From contig CAYNEF010000005.1 of NCBI GenBank assembly GCA_964396165.1, positions 29,958 through 93,957 of the forward strand: a stretch of 64,000 nt of DNA, read 5' to 3'. Source of the DNA: CALCZU01 sp964396165 (lineage in GTDB: Bacteria > Bdellovibrionota > FAC87 > UBA2466). The position numbers and the translations under genes were made by a program. The notes beneath the pieces are model-generated. The model worked only from the letters and a program-made list of their open reading frames with translations, was not told where the DNA came from and did no database searches. Of this stretch, positions 16,874 to 25,074 are shown one piece after another. Position 1 is the first letter of the stretch, and each line of letters starts with the position of its first letter.

Positions 16874-17248
16874 CTACTCTCCGAAGGAGTCTGGGACTTG
16901 GATAATCAAAGTCTCATCACTCATCTTGTATGGAATTTCTTTTAGCCGAGATCCTTCACAAGGTCCAGCGGTACAAAGCCCCGTGTCTGGTTCGTAAAGC
17001 GCGCCATGCATGTGGCACTGCAGGTGGGTCTTGTCGTGATTAAAAAAATTGCTGTCGCCAATATCGAGAGTAATGGGAAGGTGCATACAGAAATTCTGAT
17101 AGACGTAAAAGACGCTGCCTTTGCGATAGACAATCCCCTGGACAATTTTCCCGCGCACTTTCACTTCGAAAGAACGTGTTTCACCATCAGGGATTTTTTT
17201 TGCAGGGATTTTCACTACACTGTCGCGGCTGACGAAATGGCGTTTCAC
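16874..17248 (-). CDS. stand-alone Rieske [2Fe-2S] protein
   Basis: 124 residues, no signal peptide. Cluster ligands are visible as C54-x-H56 (FCMHLP) and C78-x2-H81 (QCHMHGALYEP), the Rieske ferredoxin spacing. The GALYEPDTGLCTAGPCEG loop follows, as in soluble Rieske ferredoxins and NirD-like proteins. It would serve as a one-electron carrier in the cytoplasm. It begins one base after the PP2C stop codon and ends 5 bases before the PLP-enzyme gene. The partner oxidoreductase is not known. Confidence 0.9.
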   Translation of the reverse strand: MKRHFVSRDSVVKIPAKKIPDGETRSFEVKVRGKIVQGIVYRKGSVFYVYQNFCMHLPITLDIGDSNFFNHDKTHLQCHMHGALYEPDTGLCTAGPCEGSRLKEIPYKMSDETLIIQVPDSFGE

Positions 17249-17249
17249 T

Positions 17250-17945
17250 TTAGACCTGTACTTCCTCAGGTAGATCTTCGAAATCTATTTCCACAAGTAC
17301 AACTGTGACATTGTCCGAATGCTCGGCTTTGGATGCTACATTACAAAGTGTTTCGACTATTTTTTTGGAGTCTGCAAAATTATTCTGGATGACGTTTGTG
17401 ATTTGCTCATCACTCATTTGTTTGTACAAGCCGTCAGAGCAAAGAAGAATTCTATTTCCGGGAACGACTGAAAAAGTTTCTTCCTGAATTTTTAATTCTA
17501 GCACTGTGGGGTCGAGCCCCAGATAACTATCCAGCACATTACCGTGGTATCTGTCATCGTAGTGCTCATGATCAACAGTCATTTGTTGCAATAAAGTGCC
17601 GTTATAAAAATAACAACGGGAATCACCCACATGGCAAAGACTGACTTGGTTCTTCTCTAAGCGTACAGCAGTCAAAGTGGTTCCCATTACGGCAGATCCG
17701 AACATTTGCATGGCATTGTTTAAAACAGAAACTTGGAGCACGCGGAAAATTTCTCTCAAAGTTTTTTCGGGGGCGAAGTTGGACTTTAAACCTTCTGTCG
17801 CCATTTTTGAGGCGACTTCTCCTTTTTCGCCGCCACCAATTCCATCGGCTACGGCGTACACGGCACTTTCATCAAAAATTAAAAAAGAGTCTTCGTTGTT
17901 GTCGCGGCCCCCAACTACGGAATAGCTGTATCCCTTAATTTTCAT
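17250..17945 (-). CDS. PP2C-family serine/threonine phosphatase
   Basis: 231 residues from the ATG at 17945; the frame is open further up but only as the shadow of the ferredoxin gene. All metal-site motifs are present: GGRDNNEDSF, AVADGIGGGEKGEVAS, GTTLTAV, CHVGDSRCYFY, LLCSDGL and SDNVTVVLVE. Such small cytosolic PP2Cs reverse Hanks-type kinase phosphorylation; no kinase gene is seen in this window. It lies 4 bases after the ferredoxin gene and 1 base before the Rieske gene, i.e. tightly between two iron-sulfur proteins. A second PP2C lies at 24311-25036. Confidence 0.92.
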   Translation of the reverse strand: MKIKGYSYSVVGGRDNNEDSFLIFDESAVYAVADGIGGGEKGEVASKMATEGLKSNFAPEKTLREIFRVLQVSVLNNAMQMFGSAVMGTTLTAVRLEKNQVSLCHVGDSRCYFYNGTLLQQMTVDHEHYDDRYHGNVLDSYLGLDPTVLELKIQEETFSVVPGNRILLCSDGLYKQMSDEQITNVIQNNFADSKKIVETLCNVASKAEHSDNVTVVLVEIDFEDLPEEVQV

Positions 17946-17949
17946 ATGA

Positions 17950-18207
17950 CTATTGTAATTCAATTTCCATGGGCTTAAAGCATTGAATTTGGCAGCTGCG
18001 TTTTTCGGTTTTTTCACCGTTCTCCACCACGATAACAAGGCAGGTTCCACAAATACCCATGCCCCGACAATTGAGGAGTGTGTTTTTACCGACGTAGAGG
18101 CTGTATCCCTGCTCGAGTAAGGCTTCTCGAAGAGATTTGCCAAAGGGAATTTGGAGGTTTTTTTTAATCCCTTTTTCAGAAACTGTAATTTCAACGAGAT
18201 GCTGCAT
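17950..18207 (-). CDS. plant-type [2Fe-2S] ferredoxin
   Basis: 85 residues from the ATG at 18207 (the frame extends further up but would lack family similarity). MQHLVEITVSEKG begins the beta-grasp fold; the ligands are C47-x5-C53-x2-C56 (NCRGMGICGTC) and a fourth Cys at 72 (RSCQIQC). It heads the minus-strand run ferredoxin-PP2C-Rieske-PLP enzyme-cyclophilin. No clear Shine-Dalgarno sequence precedes the ATG. Confidence 0.88.
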   Translation of the reverse strand: MQHLVEITVSEKGIKKNLQIPFGKSLREALLEQGYSLYVGKNTLLNCRGMGICGTCLVIVVENGEKTEKRSCQIQCFKPMEIELQ

Positions 18208-18290
18208 ACTGTCTAGAATGAAGACAATACGCCTGAAGAGGCTTGCAGCACAAGGGTTTACGTTTAGGCGAGGTGTATACAAGCTGTATA

Positions 18291-18319
18291 TTGCTATGCG
18301 TCACAGCTCCAGATATAAT
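18291..18319 (+). promoter_or_regulatory. promoter of the candidate ncRNA
   Basis: TTGCTA (18291-18296), 17-bp spacer, perfect TATAAT (18314-18319). Transcription would begin near 18326. This is the best sigma-70-type promoter I found in the window. Confidence 0.65.
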
Positions 18320-18325
18320 TTTATT

Positions 18326-18466
18326 AGGTTTAAAAATGTCTTAACCCCAAGGGGCGACAGGACAAAAAAAGAACTAGCGGACAACCCCCGAACCGGAATC
18401 CTCTATAGTCAGATGCCCCCATCTGGCTAGTCCAAAAGTTTTAAAGTCTGTCGCCCCAATTTTTTT
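18326..18466 (+). ncRNA. candidate structured small RNA (about 140 nt), family not recognised
   Basis: A long-range stem pairs GGGGCGACAG (18351-18360, plus AC with one bulge) with CTGTCGCCCC (18448-18457), followed directly by a T run (18460-18466), as in a terminator whose hairpin is the whole RNA. Inside, ACTAGC (18373-18378) pairs with GCTAGT (18426-18431), and CAGATG-CCCC-CATCTG (18410-18425) is a perfect 6-bp hairpin stacked on it; A/T-rich internal loops separate the outer and inner stems. The layout (closing stem, large bubble, inner domain) recalls 6S RNA in outline only. It could also be a leader with an attenuator for tsaB, 42 bases downstream. SRP RNA and tRNA motifs are not present. 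Confidence 0.55.
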
Positions 18467-18507
18467 CCCTTTCTTTAAAGCGCACCCGATAGTAATCCCT
18501 TTATTCA

Positions 18508-19215
18508 ATGATTCCCTCAACGACACACTGGCTTGCACTCGATTTAGCGGGGGCGATTACATCCTGGTCGATTGCACGCATGGATGTGGGAAAGCCGTGC
18601 GATATATTTGATGAGACAATAGGGCAGGGGCAAAACCATTCCGAAGCAATGATACCTGCGTTAATTCAGCTTTTTGAAAAATCCCATTTAAGCATGAGTG
18701 CGATTCAAAAACTTCTTGTGATGGATGGCCCTGGTTCGTACACGGGTTTAAGAATTGCGTACGCGGCTATCAAAGCTTTTGCGATGTCGAAAAATCTTCC
18801 GGTCGTTGCAATAAAAAGTCACGAAGCAAAAGCATTGGCTTATGCGGAGTCCGTTTTATGGGAATTGCCGTATGATCACATTTACTGTGTTTCGAACCAC
18901 TCGATGAACCGATATGTGTCTGCTCATTACAGGTTGCGAAATAACAACCAACTGCAATTTGTACGTGAAAATGTGGTTACTGGTTTAAATGATTTTGAAA
19001 ATGCAGATTCTGCGTTAATTCTTACGGATGATGAGGATGTGTCTTTCATGATGCCTAAAGAAGCGGGTGTAGAGGTAAAAACTTTTCCTCTGCAGGCAAA
19101 TTTTCTCTTCAAAGCATTCGATAAAAGTACTAGCAAAAAAGAATATACTACTCTCGAAGAAGTCATCGCACTCTCGCCAACCTACTACGGCGAAAGCTTC
19201 AAACCTATCATGTAG
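18508..19215 (+). CDS. tsaB: TsaB, tRNA threonylcarbamoyladenosine biosynthesis
   Basis: 235 residues, an ASKHA-fold protein. WLALDLAG near the start is the phosphate-1-like strand, NHSEAMIPAL and the family hallmark GPGSYTGLRIAYAAIKAFA follow. TsaB is the inactive partner that binds TsaD in the TsaBDE complex making t6A37 on ANN-decoding tRNAs. The C-terminal half diverges from E. coli TsaB, as is normal. It follows the candidate ncRNA by 42 bases and has no visible Shine-Dalgarno sequence; it ends 1 base before the convergent 19217 gene. Confidence 0.9.
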   Translation: MIPSTTHWLALDLAGAITSWSIARMDVGKPCDIFDETIGQGQNHSEAMIPALIQLFEKSHLSMSAIQKLLVMDGPGSYTGLRIAYAAIKAFAMSKNLPVVAIKSHEAKALAYAESVLWELPYDHIYCVSNHSMNRYVSAHYRLRNNNQLQFVRENVVTGLNDFENADSALILTDDEDVSFMMPKEAGVEVKTFPLQANFLFKAFDKSTSKKEYTTLEEVIALSPTYYGESFKPIM

Positions 19216-19216
19216 T

Positions 19217-20803
19217 TTATTTGCGGCGGCGGCTGGCCCAGATTGCGATGCCGGCGATGAACATGGAGAGCGGTGCTCCCACGACGGACGCCAAGTTAAT
19301 CACGCGAATTCTTTCTTCTGTGATTTCCAGATCGCTCGCATCCGTTGGTTTTGGACGGATGGAGATCAAGTCTTCATCATGCGCAAGCCAACTGACCATA
19401 TTCAAAACTAAATCCGCATTCACACCAAATTTGCGAGCAGAGTTTGTCGCAAAGTCAGAGTCACCGACAACGACCATTCTCATGTCAGTCGATGCAACTT
19501 TTTCGCCTTCTTTGGGTTCGGGTTTTTTATCCTTTTTCCCAAGCGTTCCTTCCACAGCCACTGCCATAGATAAGGGGCCGTGACGATCGGTTTTTTCTTC
19601 AACCTTTACTTTTTCTCCAAGCACACTGACTTCCAAACTTTTGGGACTTGTCGAGAAAAGGCTTGTCGCCTTTAAACCTTCGGGTGTAGTTCCCGCTTTT
19701 TCAATCGGAGTCGCAACAGGAAAAATACTCATTTGTTTTGTTTCTCGAGTAATTTCGTGTCCGCCATCATATTGCGCAACAATAGGAGTCAGCGGGTTTC
19801 CACCAGCCAATTGTTGAAGCGCATTTGTTTCCAAAACAGCTTTTTTCGGTTTCCAGTCCACACCGTAACTTGCCAAAAAAGGCTTGATGTTGGAGGAACT
19901 GACAGGTTCCACCATGAATAACAATTTGCCTGCTTTAGCAAGATAGGCATTAATCGCTTTAAATTCAGACTCTAAAAAATCCGACTTTGGACCAGCGATA
20001 ACAAGAATGGCAGCATCTGCGGGAACTTCCGCTTTTTCGAAAAGACTGAGAGTCTCTGTAGAATAACGGCCGCCTTCCATCGCTTCTTTTAATTCCGAGT
20101 AACCTTCTTTACCGGTGTCGGTAATCATGTGTTCCCCGTGACCCGTTAAGAAATACACTTTTTTCTTATCGCCTTTAGCGACTTGAATGATGGCGTTAGT
20201 GAGTTTTTCTTCTAGCTTTGTATCATCAGGACCCATCAGATTTTCCACACGAGCCGTGCGAGCGTCACTTTCAAAAATAATCGTGCCTGCTTGTTTGATA
20301 TTATTTTTTTGAACTTCGAACGGCTCTTTGTCCACGTCTACATATTCAGGTTTTAACTTTTCTTTGTTGTAGTACGTATACTTTTCAAAGATAGCTTTAA
20401 AATCCTGCAGCTGTGTCGGATTGATATAAGCCTTCATCCGAATTTCTTGCGTCAACCCCTTTACGAGCTTGATGGATTGATCAGAAAGAGAGTGGAGTTG
20501 GTTCTTTGTGAAATCTTTTTTCGTATCGTAGTTACTGGAGATGACATTTGCCATCACCGCAATTGCTATCACAATCACGCTCATCAATACGGCATTCAGT
20601 CCGTATTGAGTTGTCTTTTGTGACAATACTTTTGCAAAGAAGTCTTTCTCTGCCACAAAGTATCCCACCCAAAGCGCAATAGTGAAGCCACCCAAACTGC
20701 GCCACAAATTTGCGAGATCAGGTCTTAAATACGCACTCATCGCGGTTGCGATAATTCCAGTTACCGCTGCTGTCAGCAGAGCTATTCCAAGTTTGTTTTT
20801 CAT
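19217..20803 (-). CDS. GldG-like auxiliary protein of an ABC-2 transport system
   Basis: 528 residues from the ATG at 20803, which has a strong Shine-Dalgarno sequence (GGTGGAG). Two or three N-terminal membrane helices (about 5-25, 30-45 and 75-100) lead into the ABC_transp_aux/GldG region (NQLHSLSDQSIKLVKGL..IRMKAYI, KKVYFLTGHGEHMI, AAILVIAGPKSDFLESE), and a last helix lies near residue 505-522 before an RRRK tail. It follows the permease gene by 4 bases. In Flavobacterium the GldA-GldF-GldG set is needed for gliding; in other bacteria the same set is widespread with no known substrate. Gliding cannot be inferred from this. Confidence 0.87.
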   Translation of the reverse strand: MKNKLGIALLTAAVTGIIATAMSAYLRPDLANLWRSLGGFTIALWVGYFVAEKDFFAKVLSQKTTQYGLNAVLMSVIVIAIAVMANVISSNYDTKKDFTKNQLHSLSDQSIKLVKGLTQEIRMKAYINPTQLQDFKAIFEKYTYYNKEKLKPEYVDVDKEPFEVQKNNIKQAGTIIFESDARTARVENLMGPDDTKLEEKLTNAIIQVAKGDKKKVYFLTGHGEHMITDTGKEGYSELKEAMEGGRYSTETLSLFEKAEVPADAAILVIAGPKSDFLESEFKAINAYLAKAGKLLFMVEPVSSSNIKPFLASYGVDWKPKKAVLETNALQQLAGGNPLTPIVAQYDGGHEITRETKQMSIFPVATPIEKAGTTPEGLKATSLFSTSPKSLEVSVLGEKVKVEEKTDRHGPLSMAVAVEGTLGKKDKKPEPKEGEKVASTDMRMVVVGDSDFATNSARKFGVNADLVLNMVSWLAHDEDLISIRPKPTDASDLEITEERIRVINLASVVGAPLSMFIAGIAIWASRRRK

Positions 20804-20807
20804 AAAA

Positions 20808-21581
20808 TTATCTCCACCTGTTACTTTCCACAACCTTGTGGGTTAAAAATAAAACGCAAAATGTGAAACTGATGAAATAAACAAGGTCTTTCACATGCAC
20901 TAGTCCTTCAGAAAACGTTGTGAAATGTCCTAGCGGGGAAAGATAAACCATCAAATTTCCCAGTTGAACGCCCGCAACTGTCGCTGTTATTCCCTGACCG
21001 AGTGACTGTAACAACCACAACATCAACAGCACAATGAAGGTCCAAACTGCGGCTACGGCTTGCGAACTTGTCATTGCTGAAATCAAAGAACCAATCGCGA
21101 CGTAACAAGCAAGCGACAAGCACAGACCCAAGTATGTTGTTGCGATAATGGGAACTTCAGGGTTTCCCCAAAGCATCATGAAAAAGACATAGATGAATGA
21201 AAGCACAATCATGATCATCATGAAGAAGTATGCGGAAAGAAATTTTCCAAATACGATTTCAAAAGATTTGATGGGTGCGGTGAAAAGCAATTCAAATGTA
21301 TGTTGTCTTTTTTCTTCTGCAAACAAACGCATCGTTAAAAGCGGCGTCAAAAAACAGAGAAGAAAAGCCATGTTTTGATACAAATAGGTCGCAAGCTTAT
21401 CTAACGTAATGCCTTGCGGCCCGCCGAAAGAAGCACGGCTATTGTATTGTTGGTAGATGTAGACGAATTTTGAAAAGATTACTCCCATGAAAAACAAAAA
21501 CACCCCAAGAACGACATAGGCTAGTGGGCTGTAGAAGTAAGATCTCAATTCCTTTTTAACAATTGCTGTTGTTCCGTTCAT
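20808..21581 (-). CDS. ABC-2 type permease (GldF-like)
   Basis: 257 residues with about six membrane segments. Features of the NosY/GldF type: TAIVKKELRSYFYSPLAYVVLGVFL at the start, LLTMRLFAEEKRQHTFELLFTAPI (the conserved loop between helices 2 and 3), and VVESNRW at the end. It sits between the ATPase gene (4-base overlap, ATGA type) and the GldG-like gene (4-base gap), so the three are one transcription unit. Confidence 0.9.
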   Translation of the reverse strand: MNGTTAIVKKELRSYFYSPLAYVVLGVFLFFMGVIFSKFVYIYQQYNSRASFGGPQGITLDKLATYLYQNMAFLLCFLTPLLTMRLFAEEKRQHTFELLFTAPIKSFEIVFGKFLSAYFFMMIMIVLSFIYVFFMMLWGNPEVPIIATTYLGLCLSLACYVAIGSLISAMTSSQAVAAVWTFIVLLMLWLLQSLGQGITATVAGVQLGNLMVYLSPLGHFTTFSEGLVHVKDLVYFISFTFCVLFLTHKVVESNRWR

Positions 21582-22513
21582 ACCGCGCTCCGTTTCCCTT
21601 TGATGAGATCAAGATAATATTCTTCCAGTGCCAATGCGACTGGTTGCATGCGAATCAAACCGGCGTCGGATGTAACAACCGCCTTTGCAAGTTCAGCCAT
21701 CACATCTTCTTTCGGTTCGGCTTCCACCAAAATGCGGTTCACACCATTGGCAGAAGTTTGCACATTCTTTACGCCCGCAATGCCCTTTAAAGCAGAGACG
21801 GTTTTCTCATGCATTCTTTGTACGATGATTTCCGTACGGGAAGATGTTCCGGTCGTCCCCATCGAGTTGAGAGACTCCTGCGCAACAATATTTCCTTTAT
21901 CAATAATGATAATGCGATCACAGGTTGCGGCTACTTCTGAAAGAATATGTGTGCTGTAAATTACCGTGTGTGAATCTTTCAGCGACTTGATGAGAGAACG
22001 TGCTTCATTCACTTGCTTAGGATCCAAACCCACTGTCGGTTCGTCTAAAATCAAAAGTTCTGGTTCGTGAATCAATGCCTGAGCAAGTCCTACACGCTGG
22101 CGGTACCCTTTGGAAAGATTTCCGATGAGTCTGTTTTTCACATCGCCCAATTGGGTTTTTTCTAACGCTGCATCGATTTTCTTTTTCTTGTCTTTGGATG
22201 CAATGCCTTTGAGGTCTGCAACAAAAGATAAATATTCCCACACTAAAAGTTCTGGATAGATGGGGGGCGTTTCCGGCAAATAGCCGATGCGCTTTTTTAC
22301 TTCGAGAGGATTTTCGAAAACATCAAAACCTGCAATTTTTGCCGTACCGGAAGTGGCTGGCATAAAACCTGTCAAAATTTTCATCGTCGTGGTTTTGCCC
22401 GCGCCGTTTTGTCCGAGGAAACCTAAAATTTCCCCTTTCTTTACGGAGAAGGAGATTTGATTTACCGCATAGCGGTCTCCGTATTTTTTAGTAAGTTCTG
22501 TTACTTCGATCAT
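21578..22513 (-). CDS. ABC transporter ATP-binding protein (GldA/NatA-like)
   Basis: 311 residues. Walker A GQNGAGKTT (K40), Q-loop GYLPETPPIYP, signature NLSKGYRQRVGLAQAL, Walker B LLILDEPTVGLDP, switch His in YSTHILSE. The C-terminal extension of about 90 residues is typical of ABC-2 exporters' ATPases. It powers the permease encoded next to it. First gene of the three-gene unit. Confidence 0.94.
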   Translation of the reverse strand: MIEVTELTKKYGDRYAVNQISFSVKKGEILGFLGQNGAGKTTTMKILTGFMPATSGTAKIAGFDVFENPLEVKKRIGYLPETPPIYPELLVWEYLSFVADLKGIASKDKKKKIDAALEKTQLGDVKNRLIGNLSKGYRQRVGLAQALIHEPELLILDEPTVGLDPKQVNEARSLIKSLKDSHTVIYSTHILSEVAATCDRIIIIDKGNIVAQESLNSMGTTGTSSRTEIIVQRMHEKTVSALKGIAGVKNVQTSANGVNRILVEAEPKEDVMAELAKAVVTSDAGLIRMQPVALALEEYYLDLIKGKRSAV

Positions 22514-22571
22514 AGTTTACGCTCCAGATATCATTTTAGACTTGGCCCCGATGATTTTAGGAATTAGCCGT

Positions 22572-22599
22572 TTGCATTGTCAAGGAGACGAGACATAAT
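22572..22599 (+). promoter_or_regulatory. candidate promoter of the transaldolase gene
   Basis: TTGCAT (22572-22577), 16-bp spacer, CATAAT (22594-22599), then 7 bases to the ATG. An AAGGAG at 22583-22588 is 18 bases before the ATG, too far for normal ribosome binding, which favours a leaderless start. Confidence 0.35.
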
Positions 22600-22606
22600 A
22601 ACTCTT

Positions 22607-23251
22607 ATGAAATTTTTTATCGACTCCGCAGAAATCTCAGAAATCAACGAAGCTGCTTCGCTCGGTCTACTCGACGGTGTGACAACCAATCCAAGTTTGA
22701 TCGCTAAAACGGGTAAAAAGTTTGAAGCCGTCGCAAAAGATATTTGTTCGACGGTAAAAGGACCCGTTTCTCTTGAGGTCGTGGGACTCACGGCGTCAGA
22801 GATGATCAAGGAAGGCAAAGCGCTTCGCAAGTTTGGAAAAAATGTTGTCGTCAAAATTCCCATGACATCAGAGGGCCTAAAAGCCGTTTACGCGCTAACA
22901 GACGAAGGAATCCCTACAAATGTGACATTAATTTTTCAACCGATTCAGGCGCTGCTTGCCGCGAAAGCCGGTGCTACCTTCGTTAGCCCGTTTGTGGGCC
23001 GTCTTGATGACATATCGCAAAATGGAATGACGATGGTTTCTGAAATTATTCAAATCTACAAAAACTACCAGATGAAAACAGAAGTCTTAGTTGCCAGCGT
23101 CAGACACCCCATTCATGTTTTGGAAGCAGCAAAGTTAGGGGCCCATGTTGTCACTTTACCTTTAAAAGTGATCCACCAACTGGCAAAACACCCGCTCACA
23201 GACAGCGGGCTTAAAACGTTTCTCGATGATTGGTCGAAGGTAAAGAAGTAA
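22607..23251 (+). CDS. transaldolase / fructose-6-phosphate aldolase (TalC/MipB subfamily)
   Basis: 214 residues from the ATG at 22607. MKFFIDSAEI, GVTTNPSLIAK, the Schiff-base lysine K83 in VVVKIPMT, NVTLIFQPIQALLAAKAGATFVSPFVGRLDD and ASVRHPIHVLEAAKLGAHVVTLPL are the classic small-transaldolase blocks. Enzymes of this length are either true transaldolases of the pentose phosphate pathway or F6P aldolases; sequence alone does not decide. FsaA-type enzymes have Gln at the site where transaldolases have Glu (the F-Q/E at strand 6 region); here the residue in NVTLIFQ is Gln. Convergent with the M23 peptidase gene, 2 bases apart. Confidence 0.92.
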   Translation: MKFFIDSAEISEINEAASLGLLDGVTTNPSLIAKTGKKFEAVAKDICSTVKGPVSLEVVGLTASEMIKEGKALRKFGKNVVVKIPMTSEGLKAVYALTDEGIPTNVTLIFQPIQALLAAKAGATFVSPFVGRLDDISQNGMTMVSEIIQIYKNYQMKTEVLVASVRHPIHVLEAAKLGAHVVTLPLKVIHQLAKHPLTDSGLKTFLDDWSKVKK

Positions 23252-23253
23252 GA

Positions 23254-24249
23254 CTAGAAGCGAGCACGAGAGAGAAAATGTGCGGGGTTTACTGGAACGC
23301 CGTTCTTTCTAATTTCATAATGCAGATGTGGACCTGTGGAGTGCCCGGTGCTTCCGACTTGAGCAATCGTTTCTCCACGTTTGATTTTTGAACCGTTACT
23401 GACAAACAAAACAGAATTATGCGCGAACAAAGAATGGATGCCATACCCGTGATCCACAACAACTGCTTTGCCGTATCCTTCGCGGTAACCTGAAAAAATC
23501 ACAGTACCATCGGCAGGCGCTCGGACTGGAGTTCCCGGATCTGCGGCAATATCAATTCCTGAATGTAGTCGGTAGACACCATCATAGGGATTGTTTCTAT
23601 ATCCAAAAGTGGAAGACACCCAACCGGCAATCGGCATGATGCTGGGAGTGGCGTTCATAATGGCGCTTTTTCTAAGCAAGTTTACCTGCAAGCGGGAAAG
23701 ATTGTTTTCCATGCTGGCTGAAACCAATTCTAATTTTGCAACCCGTTCTTCTAAAGGAAGAAGTTCGTTATTTAATAACGAAGTTTTTTGACCTTCGCCG
23801 TCCTCATCCGCATCTAAATTACGATCAAAACTTTTATTCGCGCGTTTTTTGGACGGCGCTGTTACTTCGCCCTCAGAGGTGGGACCCCAAGGAATTTCGG
23901 CAGCATTTTTGTCGCCTTGACCGGTCATCATTTGCAATTTTTTTGCGTAGTTTCTGACTCTCTCCAGTGTCGTTTCCATGGTTTCGACTTTATTTTTAAT
24001 GCTTTGCACTTCCTGACGTAATTTAAAGTTTTCACCCTTTAAAGATTTGTTTTCAGAAAGGCGGGAAAGAACATGCATGTAATCGATACCGACCACTACA
24101 AGAAAAACGAAACTGAGCGAGAATAAAATTAGCCCAACTTTTAAGAGAAAAAAGGGCACAACCACTTTATGAACGCGATGCGTTCTTTCAGGGATGACCA
24201 TTAGCGTTACAAACCGCTCACGTAGCCAGTTTTTTCTTTTAAAAATCAA
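23254..24249 (-). CDS. membrane-anchored M23 (LytM/NlpD-type) peptidoglycan endopeptidase
   Basis: 331 residues if TTG at 24249 is used; MVIPERTHR (residue 17) would be an alternative start but upstream WLRERFVTLM is like the family's N-terminus. One membrane helix (about 32-54) is followed by two coiled coils (about 62-108 and 165-192) and an M23 domain (210-325). Zinc ligands H229 and D233 (HSGIDIA) and H310, with H308 (HLH), are all present, so it should be active. It cuts peptide cross-links in the periplasm. The gene is 61 bases downstream of a PP2C gene. Confidence 0.9.
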   Translation of the reverse strand: MIFKRKNWLRERFVTLMVIPERTHRVHKVVVPFFLLKVGLILFSLSFVFLVVVGIDYMHVLSRLSENKSLKGENFKLRQEVQSIKNKVETMETTLERVRNYAKKLQMMTGQGDKNAAEIPWGPTSEGEVTAPSKKRANKSFDRNLDADEDGEGQKTSLLNNELLPLEERVAKLELVSASMENNLSRLQVNLLRKSAIMNATPSIMPIAGWVSSTFGYRNNPYDGVYRLHSGIDIAADPGTPVRAPADGTVIFSGYREGYGKAVVVDHGYGIHSLFAHNSVLFVSNGSKIKRGETIAQVGSTGHSTGPHLHYEIRKNGVPVNPAHFLSRARF

Positions 24250-24310
24250 TCGGCAATTGTCCTATTCAAGCCTTTAAAAAAGCTATTAAATCACTATATA
24301 GCGGGTCGAG

Positions 24311-25036
24311 TCAAACCACTTGGCAGAGCACCGCGGTAATATTGTCGTCCCCACCGCGTTCGTTTGCGAGCTGAATTAGTTGTTTCAATCCTTCTTCGGG
24401 ACCGTACTTTTCCACATATTCTTGAATTTCTTTAATGTCGACAAGGCCAGATAATCCGTCCGAGCACATTAAAATCATATCTTTCGGTAAAAGTTTTCGG
24501 CGATAAATGTCTACTTCTACCTGGCTTTCATAACCTACAGAGCGCGTGATTACGTTTTTAAATTGGTAGTTGTGAGAATCTTGTCGGGAGATTCTTCCGG
24601 CGCGTATTTCTTCGTTTAAAAGAGAGTGATCTTCGGTAATTTGCCAGATGTTTCCACTTTGAATGAGATACGCACGGCTATCACCGACTTGAGCAATATA
24701 GGCGCAATCGTCGTGAATCAGCATTGCAAGCACAGTCGTACCCATTCCTGATAACTCGGGCTTTTGTTTGCTTTGAAGAAAGATTTCGTTGCAGGAACTA
24801 TTTACGCCCTTATCAAGTCGTTCGCGTGGATTTAAATTCTGATTCTCTTTACAAAACTTTTGGATTCCGGTCACAGCATTTTGGCTTGCTACTTCGCCAC
24901 CTAAGTGTCCGCCCATCCCGTCAGCAACAACATACAGGCGCAAGTTGTCGTCACACAGGAAAGAATCCTGATTTATCTTACGCTTCATCCCGATATCGGT
25001 ATGTCCAAATGAGAGCACTCGCATACGTATGCTCAT
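24311..25036 (-). CDS. PP2C-family serine/threonine phosphatase (second copy)
   Basis: 241 residues. Metal and phosphate motifs are intact: GMKRKINQDSF, VVADGMGGHLGGEVAS, MGTTVLAML, AQVGDSRAYL, MCSDGLSG and GGDDNITAVL. It is of the Stp1/PrpC type with a flap (EIRAGRISRQDSHNYQFKNVITRSVG), closer to the family norm than the copy at 17250. Such phosphatases oppose Hanks-type kinases, but no kinase lies nearby. It starts 38 bases after the Rieske-domain gene stop. Confidence 0.94.
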   Translation of the reverse strand: MSIRMRVLSFGHTDIGMKRKINQDSFLCDDNLRLYVVADGMGGHLGGEVASQNAVTGIQKFCKENQNLNPRERLDKGVNSSCNEIFLQSKQKPELSGMGTTVLAMLIHDDCAYIAQVGDSRAYLIQSGNIWQITEDHSLLNEEIRAGRISRQDSHNYQFKNVITRSVGYESQVEVDIYRRKLLPKDMILMCSDGLSGLVDIKEIQEYVEKYGPEEGLKQLIQLANERGGDDNITAVLCQVV

Positions 25037-25074
25037 CGGTATAAAAAAGAGGGGGCTTTACTTTGTGTACGGCA

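Noticed and set aside
17946..18194. Longer N-terminus for the PP2C protein
   Set aside because: Those codons are out of frame over the ferredoxin gene; the PP2C fold begins at MKIKGYSYSVVGG (17945).
18137..18430. 97-codon plus-strand frame over the start of the ferredoxin gene and the candidate RNA
   Set aside because: No family, no Shine-Dalgarno sequence, and it runs antisense through the ferredoxin start; the RNA structure explains the region better.
19217..22513. Gliding-motility system because of GldA/F/G similarity
   Set aside because: The same ABC set is widespread in non-gliding bacteria and no other gld gene is present.
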